Shown here one piece after another: positions 10,842 to 18,943 of a DNA stretch of 64,000 bases (position 1 is the stretch's first letter; every line of letters begins with the position of its first letter). The notes beneath the pieces were generated by a model, which did no database searches, was not told the DNA's origin, and saw only the letters and a program-made list of their open reading frames with translations. Origin of the DNA: Streptomyces griseiscabiei (GTDB lineage: Bacteria; Actinomycetota; Actinomycetes; Streptomycetales; Streptomycetaceae); contig NZ_JAGJBZ010000006.1 in the NCBI RefSeq assembly GCF_020010925.1, positions 1-64,000 of the forward strand, read 5' to 3'. The position numbers and the translations under genes were made by a program.

Positions 10842-12191
10842 ATGACCACGACGGGGGAAGACCGCACCGGGGCCGAGGCAGGGGGCAGGGCCGGGCCGTG
10901 GTGGTGGGAGCGGTGGCGGGGGGCGGTTCTCGACGGCGGGCTGGCGCTGGTGTCGGCCGTGGAGTGTTCGATCGAGGGTGTGGAGTTCGCGCGGAACGCC
11001 GCGCTGCCGGAGGGCGTGGGGGTCGTCTTCGGGGCGCTGGCGGGGTCCGTGCTGCTGGTGCGGCGGATGTGGCCCGTCGCGGTCGTGCTCGTCTTCATCG
11101 CCGTGGCGCCCGCTCAGATGGGGTATCTGATGGGCCTCGTCGGGCTGTACACGCTGGCGGCGTCGGAGGCGCCCCGGCGGATCATCGCGGCGCTGTCGGG
11201 GATGGCGTTCGCCGGTGTGTTCATCGTGTGGTTCGTGCAGGCGACGCAGAGCGATCTGGAGGGCGGCGGGGCGGTCGGCAGCGGGGACGCGTTCGCGACG
11301 TTCCTGGCGCTGACGATGGCGATCGGGCTGACCGCGCCGCCGGTGCTGCTGGGGCTGTATGTGGGCGCGCGGCGGCGGCTGATGGAGAGCCTGCGGGAGC
11401 GGGCCGATTCGCTGGAGCGGGAGCTGCAGCTGCTCGCGGAGCGGGCGGAGGAGCGGGCGGAGTGGGCCCGGGGCGAGGAGCGGACCCGGATCGCGCGGGA
11501 GATGCACGACGTGGTCGCGCACCGGGTGTCGTTGATGGTCGTGCACGCCGCCGCGTTGCAGGCGGTGGCGCGGAAGGACCCGGAGAAGGCCGTGCGGAAC
11601 GCGGCGCTCGTGGGGGACATGGGCCGGCAGGCGCTGACCGAGTTGCGGGAGATGCTCGGGGTGCTGCGGTCGGGGGAGGGGTTCTCCTCGATGGCACGGG
11701 TGGACGCGGTGTCGGGGCCGGCGCCGGTGCCGTTGGCGGCGGTGGGTGCGGCTGCCGCGGCGGCGGCCTCGCGGGCCGAGGACGAGGCGGGCGAGGGGCC
11801 CCGGCTGACCGAGCTGGAGGTGTTGGTGGGGCAGTCGGCGGCGGCGGGGATGGTCGTCGAGCTGTCGGTGGAGGGGGAGGTGCGGGTGTACGCGGCCGAG
11901 GTGGAGCAGACGGCGTACCGGGTGGTGCAGGAGGCGTTGACGAACGTCCACAAGCATGCGGCGGGGGCGAAGACGCAGGTGCGGCTCGCGCACCGGACGG
12001 CGGAGATCGCGATGCAGGTGGAGAACGGCGCGCCGCCGGAGCCGGGGGCGGCCGGGGCCGTGCGGTTGCCGAGCGGGGGGAACGGCCTGCTCGGGATGAA
12101 GGAGCGGGTGGCCGAGCTGGGGGGCGTTTTCGTGTCCGGGCCCACGGACGCCGGCGGCTTCCGGGTGTCGGCGGTCATCCCGGCGGCGTAG
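10842..12191 (+). CDS. NarL/DesK-type two-component sensor histidine kinase (orphan)
   Basis: 449 residues. The N-terminal half has several hydrophobic segments (about 24-170) forming the membrane sensor. A coiled stretch (about 185-215) leads to the HisKA_3 motif EERTRIAREMHDVVAHRVSL, whose histidine would be phosphorylated. The ATP-binding domain shows QEALTNVHKHA (N box) and SGGNGLLGMKERVAELGG (G box). A low-complexity alanine-rich insert lies between dimerisation and ATPase domains. No response regulator lies on either side: the flanking genes are the HTH/LAGLIDADG-like gene upstream and a convergent SUKH-3 gene downstream. No strong Shine-Dalgarno site precedes the ATG. Confidence 0.9.
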   Translation: MTTTGEDRTGAEAGGRAGPWWWERWRGAVLDGGLALVSAVECSIEGVEFARNAALPEGVGVVFGALAGSVLLVRRMWPVAVVLVFIAVAPAQMGYLMGLVGLYTLAASEAPRRIIAALSGMAFAGVFIVWFVQATQSDLEGGGAVGSGDAFATFLALTMAIGLTAPPVLLGLYVGARRRLMESLRERADSLERELQLLAERAEERAEWARGEERTRIAREMHDVVAHRVSLMVVHAAALQAVARKDPEKAVRNAALVGDMGRQALTELREMLGVLRSGEGFSSMARVDAVSGPAPVPLAAVGAAAAAAASRAEDEAGEGPRLTELEVLVGQSAAAGMVVELSVEGEVRVYAAEVEQTAYRVVQEALTNVHKHAAGAKTQVRLAHRTAEIAMQVENGAPPEPGAAGAVRLPSGGNGLLGMKERVAELGGVFVSGPTDAGGFRVSAVIPAA

Positions 12192-12332
12192 GGCGCCCCG
12201 GTGAGGGGAGCGTCCCGGCGAGGGGCGCGGGGAACGGCGCGACCGGCCACGGGCGACCGGTGTCCGCAGACGTCCTGCGCCCCTGCGACGGGACGGCGCC
12301 CGGGGCGGTCGGGGCGGTCGGGGTCCGTGGTC

Positions 12333-12827
12333 TCAGAGCGCGGTCAGGCGTACCGGGGTCGTGCCCGCGAGGAGGGTCGTGAGGGCCGTGTCGACGTTGG
12401 GGCCGAGGTACCAGTCGCCGGTGTGGTCGAGGGCGTAGGCGCGGCCCTCGGTGTCGATGGCGAGGAGGGAGCCGGTGGCGGTCTCGTGGCCGAGGGGGCA
12501 GACCTCGGTGTCGAGGGCGCGGCCGAGGTCGCCGAGCGTGCGGGCCATGTGCAGGCCGTGCAGCGGGTCCAGGTCGAGGTCGGCGGGGGCGAGCCGGCGG
12601 CCGGGGCCCTGGGCGGTGAGGCGGAGGCCGCCGAACTCGGCCCAGGCCTCGACCGCGGCCGGGAAGACCGCGTGGCGGTGGCCGGCCGGGGAGACGTGCT
12701 CGCGCAGGGTGTCGGCCCAGATCTCGGCCTGCTTTATGTCCCAGCGTCCCGGCTGCCATCCGGCGGCGCGCAGCGCGGCGTCGACGGGGACGGAGAAGCG
12801 CGTGGTGGAGGTGCGGTCGGTGTGCAT
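12333..12827 (-). CDS. SUKH-3 family immunity-type protein
   Basis: 164 residues matching, from memory, the SUKH-3 clade of immunity proteins: RFSVPVDAALRAAGWQPGR at the N-terminus, a tryptophan-rich helix (WDIKQAEIWADTLREH), FPAAVEAWAEFGGLRL, and a C-terminal VCPLGHETATGSLLAIDTEG with GDWYLGPN. No signal peptide or membrane segment, so it would be cytoplasmic. It is downstream of, and on the same strand as, the YwqJ-like deaminase gene (139 bases apart), the usual toxin-then-immunity order. SUKH proteins in polymorphic toxin loci neutralise nuclease or deaminase toxins; neutralising this neighbour is inference. Confidence 0.8.
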   Translation of the reverse strand: MHTDRTSTTRFSVPVDAALRAAGWQPGRWDIKQAEIWADTLREHVSPAGHRHAVFPAAVEAWAEFGGLRLTAQGPGRRLAPADLDLDPLHGLHMARTLGDLGRALDTEVCPLGHETATGSLLAIDTEGRAYALDHTGDWYLGPNVDTALTTLLAGTTPVRLTAL

Positions 12828-12966
12828 CTGCCCTTTGTTCGTCGGTGGTCGGTCGGTGGTTCGGCGGTGGTTCGTGGGTCGTTCGAACTCGGGTCGGACC
12901 GGGTCCGGGGTGCGTGCGGGGTGTGTTCGGGGCGTGTCCTGTGGTGGGACGCGTTCCGCGGCCCGC

Positions 12967-13467
12967 TCAGTTCTCCTGTGCCGGGTCCACGATGCGGACG
13001 CCGAAGTGGGCGCTGAGGGCGGTGCAGGAGCGGCAGGGCGTGGCGAAGGCGCCGTGCAGGGGGTCGCCGTCCTCGCGGATGTGGCGGGTGGTGAGCTTGG
13101 CCTGCTTGAGGACCTTGCGGGCCTCGCCGTTGGACATGGGTCTGCGGGCGGCGCGCCTGCTGCGGGTCGCGTCCGCGCTCGTGATGTGCCGGGAGATGAG
13201 GATGGCCTCGGCGCAGCGGCCGGTGAAGCGGTCGCGCTGCGCGGTGGCGAGGGAGTCGAGGAACTCCTGCACCAGCGGGTGCAGCGGCGGCGCCTGGTCG
13301 CCGCGGGCCGCGGTGCCGGTGAGGGTCTCGCCGCGTACGGACAGGGCGGCGGCCACGGTCGGCAGGATGCCGTCGCGGCGGTGGAGGAGGGCGGGGGCGT
13401 GCGGCTGTTCCGCGGTGCTCCAGCCGATGCGGGGGTCTCCCGAAGGTCCCGCCTGCGTCGCGCTCAT
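12967..13467 (-). CDS. YwqJ-like putative nucleic-acid deaminase
   Basis: 166 residues. The second half has the zinc-deaminase signature of the YwqJ family: GRCAEAILISRH (C85-A-E87 would hold zinc ligand and catalytic glutamate) and ATPCRSCTALSAHFG (C145, C148). The first 75 residues carry no recognisable domain; there is no signal peptide, WXG/LXG, PrsW or RHS delivery module. Known YwqJ-type domains are toxin tips of polymorphic systems. Here the protein stands alone, with a SUKH-3 gene downstream and divergent SUKH-containing genes upstream. A good GGAGGGG site precedes the ATG. It could be a toxin or a domesticated deaminase. Confidence 0.75.
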   Translation of the reverse strand: MSATQAGPSGDPRIGWSTAEQPHAPALLHRRDGILPTVAAALSVRGETLTGTAARGDQAPPLHPLVQEFLDSLATAQRDRFTGRCAEAILISRHITSADATRSRRAARRPMSNGEARKVLKQAKLTTRHIREDGDPLHGAFATPCRSCTALSAHFGVRIVDPAQEN

Positions 13468-13801
13468 GGTCGTGATCCCCTCCTGTTACATCCCCCGCCA
13501 GCGGACACAGAGTGCCAAACGGCGTGGCCCGTGCGGAAGCTGGGGCAGTACGACACGCCCGGGCTTCGGCGTTCCGTAAGGGTGGTGTGACGGCTGGTCA
13601 CGGAAGCGGAGGCCCGGTGACCGGTGCCGCCGTACCGCATAGGCTGTCGACGACCGCGATCCGTTCGGTCTTGCGATCGAGGGCGGACAGAACAGGCCGT
13701 AACGGGGCTTTTTCTGCTGCCGGAGAACGGTGCGACACAGCGACAGCGCAGCCAGAAGCAGCCAGAACACGTCTTACAGAATGCCGCAGGGGGCTAACGC
13801 C
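13468..13801. other. Divergent intergenic region of the deaminase/SUKH cluster
   Basis: 334 bases between the leftward YwqJ-like gene and the rightward WHH-SUKH gene. I see no convincing gene in it, though short open frames cross it on both strands. It must hold the promoters of both arms. An AGGGGG ribosome binding site precedes the ATG at 13802. Confidence 0.6.
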
Positions 13802-14836
13802 ATGACGACAGGTCGGCTCGGGCTGGGGGCACCTCCCGGCCGCCAGGCCGGGGGACAAGCCGTGCCGCCGAACGCGGCCTACGCCGGGCAGGTCGTGCAG
13901 TTCCCGGACCCCGTCCGGGCCGCGCGTCATCCGAGAGGTGTCCGTGTTGACGCGCACGGCTATCCGGACTTCTCGCCCTACGCGCGCGCGGCCGCGGAGA
14001 TCGCCGATCCCCCGGAGGGTTTCGGGGTCGATGAGCTGCGGTTGACGGACTATGTGTCCGCGAACGCGGCGCTGGCGGCGAGCGGGCACGAGCTGTGGGA
14101 CACGATCCCGCCGGTGGCGACGCCGCACGGCTGGACGTGGCATCACGCGCCGGGCGGGCGTCGGCTGGAGCTGGTGCCGGTCGAGGTGAAGGCGCTGCTG
14201 CGGCATCACGGAGGCATCGCGACGGCGCGCGTGGACCAGCACAAGCGGGGCACGCGGCCGTTGCAGGAGACCCGTCCGGCGCACTTCGGGCTGCCGAAGT
14301 CGTCGGCGGTGGCGGTGACCGAGGCGCAGGTCCAGGGGGTCGAGGAGGACCTCGGGTACCGGCTGCCGGGCGCCTACCGGTCGTTCCTGAAGGCGGCGGG
14401 CGGCTGTGCCCCCGTCGGGGCGGCGCTGGACGCGGAGTTGGGGCTGCTGGTCGACCAGCCGTTCTTCACGGTGCGTGACGAGGCCGCGGTCAACGACCTC
14501 GTGTATGTCAACAAGTGCCTGCGGGACCATCTCACCAAGGACTACCTGGCCGTCGCGTTCGCGCAGGGCGGGATCCTCGCGGTGAAGGCGAAGGGCGACC
14601 GGATCGGGTCGGTCTGGTTCTGCGCGTACGACGACGCCCGTGACGTCGACCCGTCGTGGCCGCCGGCCGAGCGGGTGGAGCGGCTGCTGCTCCCCGCCGG
14701 TGAGGACTTCGACGTGTTCCTGTCCAGGCTGGCGGGCAATCCGCCGGAGCTGGAGACGGTCGCCAATCTGATGGTGGACGGTGGCTTCGCACGCGCCGTG
14801 CCGGTCGCCGCGGGCGCCGCGTCGGTGGGGGAGTGA
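13802..14836 (+). CDS. WHH nuclease-type domain fused to a SUKH-1 (SMI1/KNR4) domain
   Basis: 344 residues. The segment about 70-140 has the HNH/endonuclease VII-type WHH signature: GFGVDELRLTDYVSANAAL, WTWHH (111-115), LELVPVEVKALLRHHGG (histidines 135-136). Residues about 172-315 read as a SMI1/KNR4 (SUKH-1) domain: LGYRLPGAYRSFLKAAGGCAP and the later LAVAFAQGGILAVKAKGDRI. So a toxin-type and an immunity-type domain share one chain. No export signal is seen. The ATG at 13802 follows AGGGGG; an upstream ATG at 13730 lacks a site. Seven bases separate its stop from the next gene, so the two are an operon. Confidence 0.78.
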   Translation: MTTGRLGLGAPPGRQAGGQAVPPNAAYAGQVVQFPDPVRAARHPRGVRVDAHGYPDFSPYARAAAEIADPPEGFGVDELRLTDYVSANAALAASGHELWDTIPPVATPHGWTWHHAPGGRRLELVPVEVKALLRHHGGIATARVDQHKRGTRPLQETRPAHFGLPKSSAVAVTEAQVQGVEEDLGYRLPGAYRSFLKAAGGCAPVGAALDAELGLLVDQPFFTVRDEAAVNDLVYVNKCLRDHLTKDYLAVAFAQGGILAVKAKGDRIGSVWFCAYDDARDVDPSWPPAERVERLLLPAGEDFDVFLSRLAGNPPELETVANLMVDGGFARAVPVAAGAASVGE

Positions 14837-14843
14837 GTTTTCG

Positions 14844-17648
14844 ATGGTGACGTTCGCTCAGGCGCAGGAGCGCGCCGAGGAGTGGATCAACGGGGATCTT
14901 CCGGCCTATCAGCACCGTGAGGTGCGGGTGCGGGAGTTCGACCTCGGGTTCGTGGTGTGGGCGGAGGACCGGGCGGACGGCCCGCGGTCCGACGGCGGCG
15001 CGCAGCGGCTGGTCATCGCCCGGGACAGCGGGGAGGCCACGCTGTGGCCGTCGCTGCCGGTGGGTGAGGTGATCCGCCGGTTCGAGGAGGAGTACGGCCG
15101 CGCGGACGAGGCGCCGGCCGCCGCGCCGGCGCCCCCCGCCCGGGTGGATCTGAACCAGACGTCGTTCCTGCTGACTCCACCGGAGTGGCTGCAGGACGCG
15201 GCGGACAAGCTGGGCATCCCGGACCACCGCGCGAGCGCCGGTGCCGGCGCGTCCGACGGTGCCGGGTCGCGTCCGGCCGCCGCCTCGGGTGCCAACGGGG
15301 CGTCCGGGGGCGGTGGTGGTGCGCTGCCCGAGACGCTGGCCGGGCCGGTGGGGCAGGCGCCCTCGGCCGACCAGGGGACGCCCGCCACGCCGGCCGACGC
15401 CACACCGTGGCCGGCCGCCGCGTCGGTGGACGACGAGGTACGGGACGCGGTGCCGCCGAGGCACACGGACGCCCAGGACGCCGTGCCGCCGGGGGCGACC
15501 CCGTGGGCCGGTACGGACACCAACGCGGATGCCGAGGACGACCGTTCGGTGCCGCTGCCGGAGACCGTGTTCGCGCCGCAGCTCTCCGAGGTGCGCGAGG
15601 ACGACGACACCCCGCCGCCCAGTGTCCTGCCGGAGGCCAGGACCGCGCTGATCTCCGGCGGCAGCCAGCTCCCGCGTACGACGGTGGCCCCGGCCCTCGG
15701 CGGCCCCGGCCCCGACTCGGGCGCACCGGCCGGCCCTTCGCAACAGCAACAGCAACAGCAGCAGCAACCGCCCGCGGGTCCGGGGACGCCGCCGGGCGCG
15801 CAGTCGTACGGCTACCCCCAGGGTCCCGGCGGCCCCCAGGGTCCCGGTACGCCGCCGCCCGGTGCGTCGTCGTACGGCTATCCGCAGGGTCCCGGTGGTG
15901 CGCAGGGTCCGGGTACGCCGCCGCCGGGGCGGCCGTTGCCGCCGCACGCCGGTGACATCGCCGACGCCGCCACGAGCAAGGCCGCGCCGCCCCCGCGCCG
16001 GGGCGGTGGGCCGGGCGCGCCGCCGCCCCCGGCTCCGCCCGGCACCCCGGGGACACCGGGCGCCCGGCCCGGTGCCACGCCTCCGCCGCAGTCCGGGCCC
16101 GGCGCGCCGGGCACCCCGGCGGGCGGGTACGTGCCGACCCAACTGGTCTCCTCCCTCGGCCCGAACGGGCCGGAGGGCTTCCCCGGCGCCCCGGGCGCCC
16201 CGGGAGCTCCTGGTGCGCCGAATCCGCCGGGGGGTACGCCTGCGGGTGGTGTGCACCACGCGGCGACGATGCTGGCCGGGCCTGCCGTGGGCGGTCCGGG
16301 CGCGCCGCTTCCGCCGGGGCCTCCCGGCGCCCCGGGGGCTCCCGGGGCTCCTGGTGCGCCGAATCCGCCGGGGGGTACGCCTGCGGGTGGTGTGCACCAC
16401 GCGGCGACGATGCTGGCCGGTCCCGCCGTCGGCGGTCCGGTCGCTCCGGGTGCGCCCGGGGCTCCGGGACAGCCGCCGGCCGCCCCCGGCCCCGTGCACC
16501 ACGCCGAGACGATGCTGGCCGGGCCGCCCGTCGGTGGTCCCGGTGTGCCGCCCGGTCCGCCCGGGATGCCGCCGGGGGCGCCCCACGGGATGCCCGGTCA
16601 GCCGATGCCGGGTCAGCCCGGACCGCCGATGGGGGCTCCGCCGGCGTACGGCTATCCGCAGCCGCCCGCCGGGCAGCCGACCGTCGGCCCCGGCTACCAG
16701 GCCGTGCTGCGGTTCCGGGCGCCGGACGGCTCCGAGCAGCAGGTGATCCGGCGTTCGCAGCCGGGCACCCCGCACCCGGAGTGGCAGATCTTCCATGAGC
16801 TGCGGGGGATGAACATCCCGCCGGAGGCCGTGCTGGAGCTGCACACCGAGTTGGAGTCGTGCGAGCTGCCGGGCGCGTACTGCGCCCGGATGATCCGTGA
16901 GCAGTGGCCGAACGCGCGCATCACGTCCATCGCCCCGTACGGCAAGGACCACGCCAGCCGGCAGCAGGGCATGGCCCAGCTCATCGCGCACCAGGGCGAG
17001 TTGCACCAGGTCGCGGACGGTCCGGCCCGGCCCGCGCCGGTGCGGGCGCCGCTGCATCCGGTGCAGCCCGCGCCGCCGATCCCGCCGGAGGCGATCGGGC
17101 AGGAGCTGGCGGCGGCGTTCGGGCCGGGTGTGTTCCGCTTCGACCAGCAGGCGGTGTCGCGGCAGGGCGTCCCGCCGATCGTGGCGCACACGCTCGTCGT
17201 GGCCGGACTCCCCGTCGACATGGGCCCGTTCTTCTGGGCTCAGGCCCAGCCGGGCCGCCCGGTGCCGACGCTGGCGGAGCTGGCCCAGGAGCGGGGTGTG
17301 CAGCCGGCGGCCGACGCGGGCTCGTACCTGGTGATGGGCAGCGACTTCGGCAAGGCGCTCTGTGTGCAGTACGGCACGGCGAACATCGTGGCCGTACCCG
17401 TGGAGGCGGGGCCGGGCGGCGCTCCCGTGCCGCCGCAGTTCGTGAACACCGGGCTGCCCGAGTTCGCGCGCTGTCTGGCGCTCCTCGGCCGGATGTGGCG
17501 CCTTCGCTTCGGCCTCAACCAGGAGCAGGCGGGCCGCTGGACCGTCGACTTCCAGGCGCAGCTCGCCGGTCTCGACCCGGCGGCGCTCGCCTCGCCGGAG
17601 AGCTGGTGGTCGGTGCTGCTGGAGCAGATGTGGGACGGACTGCTGTGA
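14844..17648 (+). CDS. Immunity-like N-domain, collagen-like linker, deaminase domain and SUKH-4 domain in one protein
   Basis: 934 residues. Residues 1-85 resemble small immunity domains of the Imm35/YrhB kind (FVVWAEDR, LVIARDSGEATLWPS). About 90-610 is low-complexity: acidic/alanine stretches, a polyglutamine run near 298, and collagen-like GAPGAPGAP with three VHHAxTMLAGPxVGGP motifs. About 617-710 is a deaminase-like domain with HPEWQIFHE (H644, E646) and SCELPGAYC (C673, C680), close to the XOO_2897 type. About 735-934 is SUKH-4 (LPVDMGPFFWAQ, FARCLALLGRMWRLRFGL, GRWTVDFQAQL). No signal peptide. It follows the WHH-SUKH gene by seven bases and ends before a strong hairpin. Confidence 0.75.
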   Translation: MVTFAQAQERAEEWINGDLPAYQHREVRVREFDLGFVVWAEDRADGPRSDGGAQRLVIARDSGEATLWPSLPVGEVIRRFEEEYGRADEAPAAAPAPPARVDLNQTSFLLTPPEWLQDAADKLGIPDHRASAGAGASDGAGSRPAAASGANGASGGGGGALPETLAGPVGQAPSADQGTPATPADATPWPAAASVDDEVRDAVPPRHTDAQDAVPPGATPWAGTDTNADAEDDRSVPLPETVFAPQLSEVREDDDTPPPSVLPEARTALISGGSQLPRTTVAPALGGPGPDSGAPAGPSQQQQQQQQQPPAGPGTPPGAQSYGYPQGPGGPQGPGTPPPGASSYGYPQGPGGAQGPGTPPPGRPLPPHAGDIADAATSKAAPPPRRGGGPGAPPPPAPPGTPGTPGARPGATPPPQSGPGAPGTPAGGYVPTQLVSSLGPNGPEGFPGAPGAPGAPGAPNPPGGTPAGGVHHAATMLAGPAVGGPGAPLPPGPPGAPGAPGAPGAPNPPGGTPAGGVHHAATMLAGPAVGGPVAPGAPGAPGQPPAAPGPVHHAETMLAGPPVGGPGVPPGPPGMPPGAPHGMPGQPMPGQPGPPMGAPPAYGYPQPPAGQPTVGPGYQAVLRFRAPDGSEQQVIRRSQPGTPHPEWQIFHELRGMNIPPEAVLELHTELESCELPGAYCARMIREQWPNARITSIAPYGKDHASRQQGMAQLIAHQGELHQVADGPARPAPVRAPLHPVQPAPPIPPEAIGQELAAAFGPGVFRFDQQAVSRQGVPPIVAHTLVVAGLPVDMGPFFWAQAQPGRPVPTLAELAQERGVQPAADAGSYLVMGSDFGKALCVQYGTANIVAVPVEAGPGGAPVPPQFVNTGLPEFARCLALLGRMWRLRFGLNQEQAGRWTVDFQAQLAGLDPAALASPESWWSVLLEQMWDGLL
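16206..16420 (+). repeat. 74-bp exact direct repeat inside the collagen-like region
   Basis: Bases 16206-16279 recur identically at 16347-16420, 141 bases (47 codons) apart, encoding APGAPNPPGGTPAGGVHHAA and TMLAGP twice. A third, diverged copy of the HHAxTMLAGP motif follows at about 16497. The perfect identity, including synonymous positions, points to a recent in-frame duplication. Confidence 0.88.
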
Positions 17649-17692
17649 TCCGTCGCGGCTGATGTCCATGTCGGCCGCCCCGCACATGACGC

Positions 17693-17734
17693 AAGGGCCG
17701 GGCCCGGTCTCGTAGGAGACCGGGCCCGGCCCTT
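17693..17734 (+). terminator. Strong hairpin after the deaminase-SUKH-4 gene
   Basis: AAGGGCCGGGCCCGGTCTC and its complement form a 19-bp perfect stem around loop GTAG, 45 bases past the stop. No T tract follows, as is common for Streptomyces terminators. Confidence 0.85.
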
Positions 17735-17869
17735 CGCCGTGTCCGCCGCGCGGGCCCGCCGTCTCCCGTGACCCCCGCACGGAGTGTCGCGTTATGAACA
17801 CTTCTGCCCGATACATCAAGATGTGCGCGAAATCATCATTTCGTGTGCGTCCGGCGGAGAGGGCCCAGC

Positions 17870-18745
17870 ATGAGCAGCGCACCGACGGCATCCCCTGACT
17901 TCGAGTACGACGTCGTACGGCGTGGGTACCGCCCCGACCAGGTCGACACCCACACGGCGGCGCTCTCCGGGGACCGGGACGCCGCGTGGGAGCGGGCCGC
18001 CCGGCTGACCGTGCTGGCCCGGGAGATGGGCGCGGACCTCGACGAGCTGCGCGAGACGGTCGCCGGACTGGCCCCCCAGACGTACGAGGCGCTCGGTGAG
18101 AGCGCCCGCCAGTTGTTCGCCCTCGGTGTCGAGGAGGCGGCGGCCGTCCGCGCGGGCGGCCGGGACGACGCCCGGCGGATCGTCGCCGAGGGGGAGGAGG
18201 CCGGGCAGCGGCTGCGGGACGCCGCGCAGGCGTACGCCGACGGGTTGCGCGAGGAGGCCGAGGAGCGGGCCCGGCAGCTGCTGCTGGCCGCCCAGACCGA
18301 GGCCGACGAACTGCGGATCGAGGCCCGGCGCGGGGTGAAGGAGGAGCGCGGCGAGGCGCTGGCCGCGCTGCGCGAGGTACGGGAGCGCACCGAGGGGATG
18401 CTCGCCGAACTCGGCAAGGAGTACGACGAGCGGGTGGCCGGGATCGAGCGGGAGGTCGCCGAGCGGGAGGCCGCGTTCGACGCGGGGCAGGCGGACCGGG
18501 TGGCCCGTGCGGAGGCGGCTCTCGCCGAGGCCGAGCGGGAGTTCGCCGAGGCCGAGGCCGATGTCGTGCGGATGCAGGACGACGCGGAGGAGCGGGCGGC
18601 GGAGGCGCTGGCCGAGGCGCGGCGGCGGGAGGAGTGGGTGGTGCGGGAGACGGAGCGGGTGTTGCGGGAGCACGGGGAGAGGTGGGACGGGGTGCGGGCC
18701 CAGATGGACTCCATCCGGGACAGTCTGTCGGCGTTGACGGATTAG
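17870..18745 (+). CDS. DivIVA-like coiled-coil protein (cellulose-binding-protein type)
   Basis: 291 residues. A short N-terminal segment FEYDVVRRGYRPDQVDTHTAAL resembles the DivIVA membrane-targeting motif, and nearly all the rest is a charged heptad coiled coil rich in A, E and R (about 40-285). Streptomyces relatives are often labelled cellulose-binding proteins and belong to the Scy/FilP/DivIVA cytoskeletal circle. I chose the ATG at 17870, with GGAGAGGG upstream, over one at 17843. The gene follows the hairpin that ends the SUKH cluster. A structural or polar-growth role is inference; it could also be a scaffold. Confidence 0.75.
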   Translation: MSSAPTASPDFEYDVVRRGYRPDQVDTHTAALSGDRDAAWERAARLTVLAREMGADLDELRETVAGLAPQTYEALGESARQLFALGVEEAAAVRAGGRDDARRIVAEGEEAGQRLRDAAQAYADGLREEAEERARQLLLAAQTEADELRIEARRGVKEERGEALAALREVRERTEGMLAELGKEYDERVAGIEREVAEREAAFDAGQADRVARAEAALAEAEREFAEAEADVVRMQDDAEERAAEALAEARRREEWVVRETERVLREHGERWDGVRAQMDSIRDSLSALTD

Positions 18746-18943
18746 GGGGTGGGGGGTGCGGGTTCTTTGCCGGGTGCGGGTCCGGTGGGGGCTGGTCGCG
18801 CAGTTCCCCGCGCCCCTGAAAAGCAGGGGCTGCGCCTCCTGCTTTTCAGGGGCGCGGGGCCTGGTCCTTTAAGGCGCGCGGGGAACTGCGCGAGAAGTCC
18901 CACCGGACCCGCACCCGCCGACGAAATCCGCACCCCCGAGTGA
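18746..18943. repeat. Dispersed palindromic intergenic repeat, copy B
   Basis: A near-complete copy. The left arm starts with GGGGGTGCGGGTTC and GGTCCGGTGGGG, then GCGCAGTTCCCCGCGCCCC, CTGAAAAGCAGGGGCTGCGC and the mirrored right arm ending CCGCACCCCCGAG. It fills the whole space between convergent genes. Confidence 0.85.

Noticed and set aside
13486..13770. A 94-codon minus-strand frame in the divergent region of the SUKH cluster
   Set aside because: No ribosome site, odd composition, and it spans the place where two promoters must be.
12333..17648. Reading the SUKH cluster as a recently acquired genomic island
   Set aside because: GC content and codon bias look like the surrounding core genes, and there is no integrase, tRNA junction or flanking direct repeat.
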